The notes under the pieces are model-generated. The model ran no database searches. It saw nothing but the letters and a program-made list of their open reading frames with translations, and had not been told where the DNA came from. The position numbers were made by a program, and so were the translations under genes. Positions 55,816 through 64,000 of a stretch of 64,000 nt of DNA are shown in pieces (position 1 is the first letter of the stretch; every line of letters begins with the position of its first letter). Location: assembly GCF_028596125.1 (NCBI RefSeq), contig NZ_CP117229.1, positions 1,844,001 to 1,908,000 of the forward strand, in the 5' to 3' direction. The stretch is from Listeria innocua. GTDB lineage: Bacteria > Bacillota > Bacilli > Lactobacillales > Listeriaceae.

Positions 55816-56898
55816 TTACAATAATTTTTCTAAAAGTGCAATTACCGCACTGTTATCTTCTTCTTTTCCGATTGTAATTCGAACAGCTGTTGGAAAACCA
55901 AGTGCTGCGCCAGAACGTGTAATATAGCCATTTTTTTCCAAATAGCTAAAAATAGTCCCAGCTTCAATCCCTAAATCTATTAAAACAAAGTTCCCATTCG
56001 CCGGATACAACTTAACTTTTTCAAAACGTTTAGCGAATGCTTCGTATTGTTTAATTCCATTTGCATTAGAAGTTCTACATTCTCCAATAAAAGCTTGGTC
56101 CTTAATAGCTTCAATTGCTAATTTTTGTCCGATACTCGTTGTATTAAAAGGCGGACGTACAATGTTCAGTTGACGGATGATTTCTTTATCCGCAATACCA
56201 TAACCAACGCGTGCACTTGCCAAACCATAAATCTTACTAAAAGTCCGAGTAATAATTAAATTTTTATAAGTACGTACTAGTTTTTCGTGTTTTTCAGGCT
56301 GAGGAGTAACATACTCAATATAGGCTTCATCGAGAACCACAAGAACATCGCTCGGTACTCTATCTAGAAAAGCTTGAATATCCGCTAATTCAATGTAGTT
56401 TCCTGTTGGGTTATTCGGATTACAAATCCAAACAATCGTCGTTTTCTCGTCAATAGCGTTTAACATACCTTCTAAATCATGTTCGCCGTCCTGAAGAAGA
56501 GGAATTTCTCTTACTTCGGCTCCTTCGATTAAAGCATTTTGACGATATTGTACAAACGTCGGAGTCGCCATTACAGTATTAGTTGTCGTATCAAGTAGAA
56601 CCCGAGTTAATAGTTCGATTAATTCATCGACACCAGCTGTAAAAATCAACTCTTCTTCTTCCAATTGATAAAAATCGGCTACTTCTTTACGCAAACTAGA
56701 AGCCCAACCATCCGGATAAATTTCTGTTTCCACGCTTGAATTTGCTTGAATAGCTGCTACTTTTTTTGAAGTTCCAAGTGGGTTTTCATTCGATGAGAGT
56801 TTAGTAATTTTTGTTAAACCAAGCTCTGCCATTACTTCTTCTTCGCGTTTCCCAGGTTTATAAGAAGATAGTCCTGCAAGTGATTTTTTCCATTTCAT
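55816..56898 (-). CDS. hisC: Histidinol-phosphate/aromatic aminotransferase
   Basis: PLP transaminase, 360 residues, usually double-acting in histidine and tyrosine/phenylalanine synthesis. [10 protein letters not shown] and [18 protein letters not shown] carry the cofactor sites with the Schiff-base lysine in SKIYG. In B. subtilis hisC is also in the aro unit and works on aromatic amino acids. It overlaps aroH by one base. No other his genes are in the window. Confidence 0.94.
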   Translation of the reverse strand: MKWKKSLAGLSSYKPGKREEEVMAELGLTKITKLSSNENPLGTSKKVAAIQANSSVETEIYPDGWASSLRKEVADFYQLEEEELIFTAGVDELIELLTRVLLDTTTNTVMATPTFVQYRQNALIEGAEVREIPLLQDGEHDLEGMLNAIDEKTTIVWICNPNNPTGNYIELADIQAFLDRVPSDVLVVLDEAYIEYVTPQPEKHEKLVRTYKNLIITRTFSKIYGLASARVGYGIADKEIIRQLNIVRPPFNTTSIGQKLAIEAIKDQAFIGECRTSNANGIKQYEAFAKRFEKVKLYPANGNFVLIDLGIEAGTIFSYLEKNGYITRSGAALGFPTAVRITIGKEEDNSAVIALLEKLL

Positions 56899-57272
56899 TA
56901 CACATCCTCCTCTTTCACTAAATCTGGGCGCAATACTTTTGCCCCGTGTAAGTAGACATGATTAATTGCTGTAAGGGGCTTATGTAAATCTGTGAATACC
57001 ATGAAACGAATACACATTGGAAGCGAATTCGGCACCGGGATTTCTTGCATTCCCATCACAGGAACATATTCAAAGCCGTGAGTTTCGCGCACTGCCTTCG
57101 CAGGAAATGCAGCAAAAATATCTTCAGTCACCGTAATAATAACCGATGTAAGACTTTCACTGTCCGTTATCCCATTTTGCGTCAGGATTTCCTCAAATAA
57201 TTCTTTCGTTGCTGTATAAATTTCTTCTGGCGTATTACTTTCTATTGTCGTTGCCCCGCGAATTGCTCTCAA
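56898..57272 (-). CDS. aroH: Chorismate mutase (monofunctional, AroH class)
   Basis: Rearranges chorismate to prephenate. 124-residue trimeric enzyme; active-site residues Arg6 ([12 protein letters not shown]), the FPAKAVRE stretch and CIRFMVF arginine are recognisable, along with the H-L-Y-L-H tail. It is unrelated to the AroQ fold found in DAHP synthase fusions. Between aroB (4-base overlap) and hisC. Confidence 0.94.
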   Translation of the reverse strand: MRAIRGATTIESNTPEEIYTATKELFEEILTQNGITDSESLTSVIITVTEDIFAAFPAKAVRETHGFEYVPVMGMQEIPVPNSLPMCIRFMVFTDLHKPLTAINHVYLHGAKVLRPDLVKEEDV

Positions 57273-58366
57273 AATAAATCCCCTCCATTTCGCATCACGC
57301 TTTTGTAAGTGTCAAAAATCAATTCATCTTTTGCTTTAAAAATAACCGGTTTACCAATGTCTTCTAGTAAAACCATACTAATTTCATTAAAAGTTGTTTT
57401 TTTATCATGACGCATATTTTCCAGTATGTTACTAAAAGGAACCGTCACATCAAAAGTCGTATTGTAACCTAAACGTTCTAACCATGTAGTAAACTTAGCT
57501 AAATCGAAATCCAGTCCGTAAACCGTCTCACTCATCGTAAGCGCGTAAATCATACCATAAGTAATTGCCTCGCCGTGTAGCCATTTGCCAAAGTTACCGT
57601 AAGCTTCTAACGCATGCCCAAATGTATGACCAAAATTCAGATAAGCGCGCACACCTTGCTCCGTTTCATCTTGAGCAACAATATTCGCTTTAATCTCAAT
57701 CCCACGCTGTAAAAACGGCGTCAGATCCTTCGTATAAAAGTCTTTTGGTTCCGTAAACGTGTCCATTAAGGCTGTTAGCAACGTATGATCACTAATAAGC
57801 GCATGTTTAATCATTTCTGCAAAACCAGAACGCATTTCTCTTTCTGGTAAAGTCGCAAAAAACTGCGTATCATAAATAACCGCTTCCGGCTGGTAAAAGT
57901 TGCCAATCATGTTTTTGCCAAGGGGATGATTAATTGCAACCTTGCCGCCGACCGCACTATCATGAGCAAGAACCGTTGTTGGTACTTGATAAAACGGAAT
58001 TCCTCTCATATAAGTTCCAGCGACAAAACCACCTAAATCACCAATAACCCCTCCGCCAAAAGCGATTAAAACGGCTTTTCGATCAAGCCCAGTTTCAATC
58101 ATTTTTGTCATCACATCTTCATACACGCGAAATGTCTTTGCTTCTTCTCCATTTGGTGCCACATAATAAGTGACTACAGGTAAATCAGCAAGTACTGCAT
58201 CAAGTTTCGCTTTATGAAGATTTGCCACGTGTTCATCTGTCAAAACAAACACGTGGGAATATTTAGCTAAACTTTTTGTCCATTGTTCCTTAACATCTGT
58301 CAAGGCGAACTCGTTTATATATACAGGATATGTTTTACTTTTAGCACGGACTGTAATTTCTGGCAT
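57269..58366 (-). CDS. aroB: 3-dehydroquinate synthase
   Basis: NAD- and metal-dependent cyclisation of DAHP to 3-dehydroquinate, second step of the shikimate pathway. 365 residues; EEAKTFRVYEDVMTK and GGGVIGDLGGFVAGTYMRGI are the NAD/substrate motifs, and NFGHTFGHALEAYG has the two histidines that bind zinc. Between aroC (2 bases) and aroH. Confidence 0.96.
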   Translation of the reverse strand: MPEITVRAKSKTYPVYINEFALTDVKEQWTKSLAKYSHVFVLTDEHVANLHKAKLDAVLADLPVVTYYVAPNGEEAKTFRVYEDVMTKMIETGLDRKAVLIAFGGGVIGDLGGFVAGTYMRGIPFYQVPTTVLAHDSAVGGKVAINHPLGKNMIGNFYQPEAVIYDTQFFATLPEREMRSGFAEMIKHALISDHTLLTALMDTFTEPKDFYTKDLTPFLQRGIEIKANIVAQDETEQGVRAYLNFGHTFGHALEAYGNFGKWLHGEAITYGMIYALTMSETVYGLDFDLAKFTTWLERLGYNTTFDVTVPFSNILENMRHDKKTTFNEISMVLLEDIGKPVIFKAKDELIFDTYKSVMRNGGDLF

Positions 58367-58368
58367 GT

Positions 58369-59535
58369 TTAAAACTCCTTCGTTAAGTTTCGGTGTTCCT
58401 CCACATGTTTTTTAAGTGTATCAAAACGATCACCATCGAATTTTTCTAACACAGCAACTGCAACTTCCCAAGCGACTACAGCCTCAGCTACAACGCTTGC
58501 AGCAGGTACTGCACAGCTATCAGAACGTTCTACACTAGCATTAAATGTTTCTTTGGAATCAATATCCACACTTTGAAGTGGTTTGTATAACGTAGGGATT
58601 GGTTTCATTACCCCACGAACAACGATTGGCATACCATTTGTCATTCCGCCTTCAAATCCACCAAGATTATTCGTACGTCTAGTGTAACCATCTTCTTTAC
58701 TCCATAAAATTTCATCCATTACTTCGCTACCTGGTTTTCTCGCAGCTTCAAAACCGACACCAAATTCAGCGCCTTTAAAAGCATTGATACTTACGATTGC
58801 ACGAGCGATTTTTGCATCTAATTTTTTATCCCATTGAACGTAGCTTCCAAGTCCAGCTGGTACACCACCGACAACAACTTCCACAATTCCACCAATAGTG
58901 TCGCCATTTTTCTTGGCATCATCAATTTTTTGCATCATCTCTTCTGCAGCAACCTCGTCTAAACAACGAACTGGGGAAGCTTCGGATGTTTCTTGGATTT
59001 CCGAAACCGCGTAATCACGTTTCAAATTCGCACGAGTTCCGCCAATTTCAAGTACATGACCAGCAACTTCAATACCTAGTTCATGCAATAGTTTTTTGGC
59101 AACGGCTCCTGCTGCAACGCGGACAGTTGTTTCACGCGCACTGGAGCGTTCTAATACGTTACGCATATCGTTGTGGCCATATTTCATGCCACCAACTAGA
59201 TCCGCATGTCCCGGACGTGGACGAGATACGCGACGAGATTTTTCATTTTTTTCTGGAACTGGTTCAATGCTCATGACTGTTTCCCAATGTTTCCAGTCTT
59301 TATTTTCAACAAACATTGCTACAGGTGCGCCGAGTGTTTTACCATGGCGAATTCCTGCTGTGATTTGTACTTGGTCTTTTTCAATACGCATACGTGCACC
59401 GCGACCATGTCCACCTTGTCTTCTTTTAAGTTCTTTATTTACATCTTCTGCAAGTAGAGGCATTCCTGCTGGTAATCCTTCAATAATTGTCGTAAGCCCC
59501 GGTCCATGTGATTCTCCTGCCGTTAAGTATCTCAT
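58369..59535 (-). CDS. aroC: Chorismate synthase
   Basis: FMN-dependent elimination of phosphate from EPSP to make chorismate. 388 residues: [45 protein letters not shown] and [12 protein letters not shown] are the standard signatures. It is called aroF in Bacillus and Listeria nomenclature. It starts the aro supra-operon; a promoter must lie in the 200-bp gap to ndk, where a hairpin GCTAGA-ATA-TCTAGC and no strong promoter were found. Confidence 0.97.
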   Translation of the reverse strand: MRYLTAGESHGPGLTTIIEGLPAGMPLLAEDVNKELKRRQGGHGRGARMRIEKDQVQITAGIRHGKTLGAPVAMFVENKDWKHWETVMSIEPVPEKNEKSRRVSRPRPGHADLVGGMKYGHNDMRNVLERSSARETTVRVAAGAVAKKLLHELGIEVAGHVLEIGGTRANLKRDYAVSEIQETSEASPVRCLDEVAAEEMMQKIDDAKKNGDTIGGIVEVVVGGVPAGLGSYVQWDKKLDAKIARAIVSINAFKGAEFGVGFEAARKPGSEVMDEILWSKEDGYTRRTNNLGGFEGGMTNGMPIVVRGVMKPIPTLYKPLQSVDIDSKETFNASVERSDSCAVPAASVVAEAVVAWEVAVAVLEKFDGDRFDTLKKHVEEHRNLTKEF

Positions 59536-59700
59536 TTCAACAACTCTCCTTTTTCTATTTAAGCTAGATATTCTAGCAATGATATTTTAGCGCTTTAAAG
59601 TATATGTGTAATATCTTAACATATGCCAAGCGAGAACACAATACTTTAGTCTCATTCTTTCATCATAACAAAAAACCGCGCCAAATGGTATTTTCTCTAT

Positions 59701-59735
59701 GAAAAAAGAGCCTAGGTTTCCCTAAACTCTTACTT
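59701..59735 (-). terminator. ndk terminator
   Basis: Arms AAGAGTTTAGG and CCTAGGCTCTT with a GAAA loop, then TTTTTT on the minus strand. It closes the hepS-menG-hepT-ndk unit. Confidence 0.85.
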
Positions 59736-59738
59736 ATT

Positions 59739-60182
59739 TTAAATCCAAGTATCTACTGCCTTTTCATAACTTAAAATTTCATGTGGTTCAAAAAATAACT
59801 GAATTTCCCGCTTAGCACTTTCAGGACTATCAGAACCATGAATGACATTTCTATTCGTATGTATTGCGTATTCCGCACGGATTGTTCCGGGATCGGCTTC
59901 AAGTGGATTCGTTTTTCCCATCATCCGACGTGCTGTTTTAATCACATCATCGCCTTCTAAAACCATCGCAAATACAGGTCCAGAAGTGATAAATCCAATT
60001 AAATCCTCAAAAAAAGGTTTGCCGATATGTTCTGCGTAGTGCTGTTCTGCGAGGGTTCGATCAATCTGCATTAATTTACCAGCAACTAGCTTAATTCCTT
60101 TTTTCTCTATTTTTGCTACAATTTCCCCAATAAGTCCTCGTTCTACACCATCTGGCTTAACCATTACATAAGTTTGTTCCAT
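59739..60182 (-). CDS. ndk: Nucleoside diphosphate kinase
   Basis: Balances NDP/NTP pools by phosphohistidine transfer; 147 residues. [14 protein letters not shown] begins the fold, and the phospho-accepting His is in [18 protein letters not shown]. Start at ATG 60182, behind GGGAGG; the frame is open to 60200. It follows hepT by 19 bases, as in Bacillus. Nothing unusual. Confidence 0.96.
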   Translation of the reverse strand: MEQTYVMVKPDGVERGLIGEIVAKIEKKGIKLVAGKLMQIDRTLAEQHYAEHIGKPFFEDLIGFITSGPVFAMVLEGDDVIKTARRMMGKTNPLEADPGTIRAEYAIHTNRNVIHGSDSPESAKREIQLFFEPHEILSYEKAVDTWI

Positions 60183-60201
60183 TATAGAATCCTCCCTCAC
60201 G

Positions 60202-61167
60202 TTAATAATTTCTTTTATCTAAAACACGGACGATTTGCTTCAGTGGCTTTAATTCAGGAACTTGTGGTAAAGAGTCAAGTGTTGCTACGGCTTTTTTTAG
60301 ATAAGCTGTTGCGACATCTTCTGCTTTTTTTGCTCCTGATTTTTTTATTTCTTCCACTAAAACGGCAATTTCTTCTGCTTGCGTATCCTCAGTTACTTGG
60401 CTGATTCGTTTTTTAAGAAAAGGATCTTCCATTGCAAAAAATACTGGCAACGTCACATTTCCTTGACTCAAATCTTCTCCAGCCGGCTTACCAAGTTCTT
60501 TTTCAGTTCCAACGAAATCAAGTACATCATCCGTAATTTGAAACGCCATCCCCACGTAATATCCGAAACGATATAGTTTCTTGTAATCTGCTTCACTTTG
60601 ACCAGAAACAACACCACCAAGACCACAACTAGCTGCTATTAATAATGCTGTTTTTCTTTTGATCCGTCGTAAATAATTACGCACACTTTGGTCAAAATTA
60701 TATTTATCTTTGAGCTGTTCGATTTCACCGGTAGATAACTCAACTGTGACATGTGATAACATCTTGTGGGCAGCAACATCTTTAATTTCCGTCATATACT
60801 CTAACGACTTAGCAAACAGAAAGTCTCCAGTATACATCGCAATATGGTTCCCCCACTTGGATTTAATTGTCTCACGTCCGCGCCTTAAATCAGCATCATC
60901 TACCACGTCATCATGAACAATCGATGCCATATGAATTAATTCAATCGCTACACCTGCATTTTTCACTGCTTCAAAATCCGCGCCAGGAGAAAGCCTTGCA
61001 GATAAACAAACGAACATCGGTCTGATTCGTTTTCCACCAGCTTCTAACAGATGAAGTGCCGCATCAGAAGTTGTTTCAGCAGCCGCGCCAGTAAGAGCTC
61101 TTTTTAGTTCTTTTTCAACTAAGTCAATGTCTTTTTGCATATTCGGGTATAAAAAGTTAAGTTTCAT
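60202..61167 (-). CDS. hepT: Heptaprenyl diphosphate synthase component 2
   Basis: Catalytic subunit of a two-part trans-prenyl transferase that makes the C35 chain of menaquinone. 321 residues; the first aspartate-rich motif is [13 protein letters not shown] and the second is DDVLDFVG ([10 protein letters not shown]). Start is ATG 61167 behind AAGGTGG; an open frame reaches 61227. The partner subunit is encoded at 61914-62681, with menG between them. Confidence 0.95.
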   Translation of the reverse strand: MKLNFLYPNMQKDIDLVEKELKRALTGAAAETTSDAALHLLEAGGKRIRPMFVCLSARLSPGADFEAVKNAGVAIELIHMASIVHDDVVDDADLRRGRETIKSKWGNHIAMYTGDFLFAKSLEYMTEIKDVAAHKMLSHVTVELSTGEIEQLKDKYNFDQSVRNYLRRIKRKTALLIAASCGLGGVVSGQSEADYKKLYRFGYYVGMAFQITDDVLDFVGTEKELGKPAGEDLSQGNVTLPVFFAMEDPFLKKRISQVTEDTQAEEIAVLVEEIKKSGAKKAEDVATAYLKKAVATLDSLPQVPELKPLKQIVRVLDKRNY

Positions 61168-61177
61168 GCTTGCCACC

Positions 61178-61891
61178 TTATTGTTCCTTCTTTTTAAATC
61201 CAAAGTGGGTTGCACTTGCGCCGCCACTGTGTGAAATATATCTTACGTATGAAAATCCGGCTTCTTGAAACATTTCCGCAAGCCTTGCCATCCCTGGAAA
61301 CTCGCGCGTTGATTCTTGTAACCAGCTATATTCTTTGTAACTTTTCGCAAAAAACTTTCCAAAAACAGGCATGACATATCGGAAATAAGCATTAAATACT
61401 TGTTTCCAACCTGGAATATTTGGTTGCGAGGTATCAATACATGCAAGTTGTCCGCCCGGTTTTAAGACACGATACATTTCACGAAGCACTTGCATATAAT
61501 CAGGTACATTTCTAAGCCCAAAGCCAATTGTCACATAATCAAAACTATTATCTGGGAAAGGTAATTCCATCGCATTCCCGTGAATCAGCTCTACATTATG
61601 CAAATCTGCTTCTTTTACTTTTTCACGACCAACTTTCAGCATATTTTCACTAAAATCAAGTCCTGTCACATGACCTTCTGGACCAATTTCTTCCGCCATC
61701 ATAATCGACCAATCTGCCGTTCCACAACAAACATCGAGAACATTTGTCCCTTTTTGAACACGCATTAGCTTCATCGTTTCTTTACGCCATTTCACATGTA
61801 GTTTAAAACTAATAACACTATTCATTCGGTCATAACTTGGGGAAATCTTCTCAAATACTTTATGTACTTTTTCTTCTTTAGTTTCCGTCAT
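61178..61891 (-). CDS. menG: Demethylmenaquinone methyltransferase
   Basis: Adds the final methyl to demethylmenaquinone, using SAM. 237 residues: [18 protein letters not shown] (SAM motif I) and [16 protein letters not shown] and the C-terminal [14 protein letters not shown] are UbiE/MenG hallmarks. Listeria has no ubiquinone, so menaquinone is the substrate. Between hepS and hepT; the three genes make one set. Confidence 0.95.
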   Translation of the reverse strand: MTETKEEKVHKVFEKISPSYDRMNSVISFKLHVKWRKETMKLMRVQKGTNVLDVCCGTADWSIMMAEEIGPEGHVTGLDFSENMLKVGREKVKEADLHNVELIHGNAMELPFPDNSFDYVTIGFGLRNVPDYMQVLREMYRVLKPGGQLACIDTSQPNIPGWKQVFNAYFRYVMPVFGKFFAKSYKEYSWLQESTREFPGMARLAEMFQEAGFSYVRYISHSGGASATHFGFKKKEQ

Positions 61892-61913
61892 ATCCCGAAT
61901 CTCCTTCTATTTA

Positions 61914-62681
61914 TCAGTCGTTAATAACTTCAATAATTCTTTTTTCAAGTATAGTAGAAAGCGGTTCAGACTCTTCTTTTAGTCGTTCCACTTCCATTTT
62001 CACGTCATGAATAATTGCTACTAACCAACTTTCAAAATTAGTGACAGCTTCTTTCGCAAAGTACCCATGGTCATAAGCACGCTTCAACCTAGACGCACCA
62101 ATTTCTTGATAAGTCGCAAGTTCCATTTTAAGTCGTTTAAGTAAAAAGAACTGACAACCTAAAGCAATAAATGTTTCATCCTTCATAAAATACTTCGCAA
62201 ACTTGGCAAAAATCGCCGCATTAGTTAAAGCAAGTTGTGTAAGATATTCTTCATCTGTCGCAACATGTAATTGGTAAATATTGGTTTTTGCTGTATTTGT
62301 TTCTTGAACACCACTTTGTAAGGCTCTGAGGAGTGGAATCATTTCTAATTCCGCAAGTGTCCGGTAATAGAGAGCACTATAAAAATCCCCAGCTAATACT
62401 GTTAACTCTTGTTCTTTCCGAGTTAGCTGTACAACATCACCTGGTTCATCAATTTTTTCATGCGTGTCATGAGCTAATATCATGTAAAGCGTTGCACTAA
62501 CTACACGATACGCAGCAGCATCAGCCAAATCAGAGCCGGAAATCGCTTCATGAAGAAACAGCATTTGATCTTTATCCATTTGCCCGCCTTCATTATTCTC
62601 TTGTAAATACTGATAGACTGCTTGCTCATGTACCAACTGCTCCACTTCCTTTAGCCCAGCCTCTCTCGCCTGATAAGTCAT
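61914..62681 (-). CDS. hepS: Heptaprenyl diphosphate synthase component 1
   Basis: Small non-catalytic subunit that forms a complex with HepT; 255 residues, helix-rich, without aspartate-rich motifs. It is recognised mainly by position (before menG-hepT) and by text such as ADAAAYRVVSATLYMILAHDTHEKID. The ATG at 62681 follows AAGGGGAT. Subunit 1 diverges fast between genera, so a search might return low identity. Confidence 0.85.
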   Translation of the reverse strand: MTYQAREAGLKEVEQLVHEQAVYQYLQENNEGGQMDKDQMLFLHEAISGSDLADAAAYRVVSATLYMILAHDTHEKIDEPGDVVQLTRKEQELTVLAGDFYSALYYRTLAELEMIPLLRALQSGVQETNTAKTNIYQLHVATDEEYLTQLALTNAAIFAKFAKYFMKDETFIALGCQFFLLKRLKMELATYQEIGASRLKRAYDHGYFAKEAVTNFESWLVAIIHDVKMEVERLKEESEPLSTILEKRIIEVIND

Positions 62682-62739
62682 TTAACAATCCCCTTTGAAT
62701 CTCCTTATTACGTAAAATAAATTATACCATAAAGGATAT

Positions 62740-63309
62740 TTAATTATGCTTAATTAAAGCCAAAACTTCACTTCTAAGCTTATCGTCATTTTTAAAAGCG
62801 CCTCGTACTGCGCTTGTAATTGTTTTAGTTCCAGGTTTATTGACACCACGGATGGTCATGCACATATGCTCTGCTTCCATTATCACCATGACTCCCAGTG
62901 GTTTTAATTTATCCATCATAATTTCTGCAACAGTCGTAGTAATACGCTCTTGAAGTTGCGGACGACGACTCACATCATCCACTACACGAGCAAGTTTACT
63001 AAGCCCTGCAACTCGTCCATTTTGAGGCAAATAAGCCACATGTGCTACGCCAAAAAAAGGAACAAGATGATGTTCGCACATAGAGGAAAAACGAATATCT
63101 TTTACAAGCACTAGTTCTTCATGTTGTTCTTCAAAAATAGTATCGAAATGAACAGAAGGATCTTTCTTAAGTCCAGCAAAAACTTCTTCATACATACGAG
63201 CTACTCGCATTGGTGTATCAATTAGTCCTTCACGTTCTGGATTTTCTCCCACTGCTTCTAAAATAACTTTCACTGCGTCAGCAATTTTTTGTTTGTCTAT
63301 TTGCTCCAT
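62740..63309 (-). CDS. folE: GTP cyclohydrolase I
   Basis: First step of folate synthesis, GTP to dihydroneopterin triphosphate. 189 residues: [19 protein letters not shown] (zinc Cys/His), [19 protein letters not shown] and [12 protein letters not shown] are diagnostic. Start is ATG 63309, behind AAGGATG; the frame is open to 63372. B. subtilis has mtrB next to it; not seen here. A TATAAT lies at 63334-63339 with no good -35 partner. Confidence 0.96.
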   Translation of the reverse strand: MEQIDKQKIADAVKVILEAVGENPEREGLIDTPMRVARMYEEVFAGLKKDPSVHFDTIFEEQHEELVLVKDIRFSSMCEHHLVPFFGVAHVAYLPQNGRVAGLSKLARVVDDVSRRPQLQERITTTVAEIMMDKLKPLGVMVIMEAEHMCMTIRGVNKPGTKTITSAVRGAFKNDDKLRSEVLALIKHN

Positions 63310-63460
63310 CCTTAATTCCCCTATCTTTTTAGCATTATATACCTTGTATATCTTAACACAGCCGAACTTCAAGGTAAATTTAATTTGCTTAAATAAGAGA
63401 TAATAATGATGTTTTACTATTTTGTTCTCTTTATTCCCTATTTCGTCTGGAAATAATCAC

Positions 63461-63508
63461 CAAAAAAAAACTAGCCTAGCTTAATTATAAAATTAAGGCC
63501 AGACTAGA
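63461..63508 (-). terminator. hup terminator
   Basis: Arms CTAGTCTGGCCTTAATT and AATTAAGCTAGGCTAG (imperfect), followed by a nine-T run on the minus strand. Confidence 0.82.
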
Positions 63509-63534
63509 GTTAGTGCTTAAAAAGTCTATGTAAC

Positions 63535-63810
63535 TTATTTAACAGCTTCTTTAAGCGCTTTACCAGGTTTGAACGCTGGTACTTTACTTGCAGGGATGTC
63601 GATTTCTTCTTTAGTACGAGGGTTACGGCCTTTACGGGCAGCACGTTCACGTACTTCAAAGTTACCAAATCCGATTAATTGAACTTTTTCACCTTTAGAT
63701 AAAGAAGTTTGAATAGTTTCGAATACAGCTTCTACTGCTTTCGCTGCGTCTTTTTTAGAAAGATCAGCTAATTCAGCTACGCTATTTACTAAATCAGTTT
63801 TATTTGCCAT
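63535..63810 (-). CDS. hup: DNA-binding protein HU
   Basis: Histone-like dimer that bends DNA. 91 residues: [28 protein letters not shown] (dimer helices) and [24 protein letters not shown], whose arm carries the DNA-inserting proline. Start is ATG 63810 behind AAGGAGGTG; the frame is open to 63843. A long leader of about 150 bases precedes it, and a terminator follows. Confidence 0.96.
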   Translation of the reverse strand: MANKTDLVNSVAELADLSKKDAAKAVEAVFETIQTSLSKGEKVQLIGFGNFEVRERAARKGRNPRTKEEIDIPASKVPAFKPGKALKEAVK

Positions 63811-63971
63811 TGTGTTTTTCACCTCCTTCACAGAATACTTCAAAATAAGCAGGCACTATGAGACACCTGTATTTCTCGTTTTTTTCCAAAAGTAAAATTA
63901 ATTTTGGAATTTAAGGAGAATTGTGACTGAAATGGCTTAACTACAAGCCTTAACAGTAATTCTGATAAAAG

Positions 63972-63999
63972 ATTATCACATAATCCCAGCAACTGCAAG
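63972..63999 (-). promoter_or_regulatory. hup promoter
   Basis: Extended -10 TGTGATAAT (GATAAT at 63972-63977) on the minus strand, with CTTGCA at 16 bases as -35. The start would be near 63965, so the leader is about 155 bases and includes a hairpin GGCTT/AAGCC. Confidence 0.5.
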
Positions 64000-64000
64000 G

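Overview
The window is a chromosomal segment of a low-GC Firmicute and reads as Listeria, most likely L. monocytogenes or a close relative of the sensu stricto group. Species evidence: the dgcA-dgcB-pssZ-pdeC cluster with Glu72 in PssZ, a PBPA1 that carries a TRSQYRK GpsB-binding motif, a gene order close to B. subtilis ypi/ypj/ypm/ypp/yps, and a type B RNase P RNA. No phage, insertion sequence, CRISPR array, tRNA or rRNA was seen. The species call rests on recognition, not on a database search.

Layout. 1-7.8 kb (minus): 3' part of a phosphohexomutase gene, an RlmA-like methyltransferase, ABC-F/thyA/dfrA (dTMP and folate), fhs (one-carbon entry) and mntR. 8-10.1 kb: cold-shock gene, RNase H-like gene, 5'-3' exonuclease, and a zinc-independent S14 gene behind a Zur-like box. 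10.2-16.3 kb (minus): secreted chitinase chiA, guanine-riboswitch-controlled xpt-pbuX, M32 carboxypeptidase and a THUMP rRNA methyltransferase. 16.3-23.5 kb: rnpB, gpsB, a ypsA-yppE pair, recU-pbpA (plus), then ypoC-nth-dnaD (minus). 23.6-36.3 kb (minus): asnS-aspB-ypmB-dinG, panBCD, a thioredoxin-like lipoprotein, and ypjD-dapB-mgsA-cca-birA.

36.4-49.9 kb is the mixed-strand, Listeria-specific part: a YitT membrane protein, an FAD oxidoreductase overlapping it tail to tail, the c-di-GMP/exopolysaccharide cluster, malic enzyme with a serine-hydrolase gene, pyruvate formate-lyase with a leader peptide and Rex-like box, a HI0933-family flavoprotein and a lone SUKH/SMI1 gene. 50-59.5 kb (minus) is the aromatic supra-operon aroC-aroB-aroH-hisC-tyrA-aroA-ypiA-ypiB, with ypjA and a zinc peptidase beyond it. 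59.7-63.8 kb (minus) is hup, folE, hepS-menG-hepT and ndk.

Functionally the aro genes supply chorismate for aromatic amino acids, folate and menaquinone, while hepS/hepT/menG make and finish the menaquinone tail. fhs, thyA and dfrA with folE cover folate chemistry. panBCD supplies pantothenate. recU/pbpA/gpsB/ypsA link recombination and cell-wall growth. Several starts were moved from the longest ORF to the codon behind a proper Shine-Dalgarno sequence; TTG is the probable start for four genes.

Most of the window is well-known housekeeping. The best leads are the leader peptide coupled to pflB, the nested RNA structure between rnpB and the next gene, a dyad operator at the recU-pbpA promoter, the unexplained 320-bp leader of the c-di-GMP operon, and the orphan SUKH gene.
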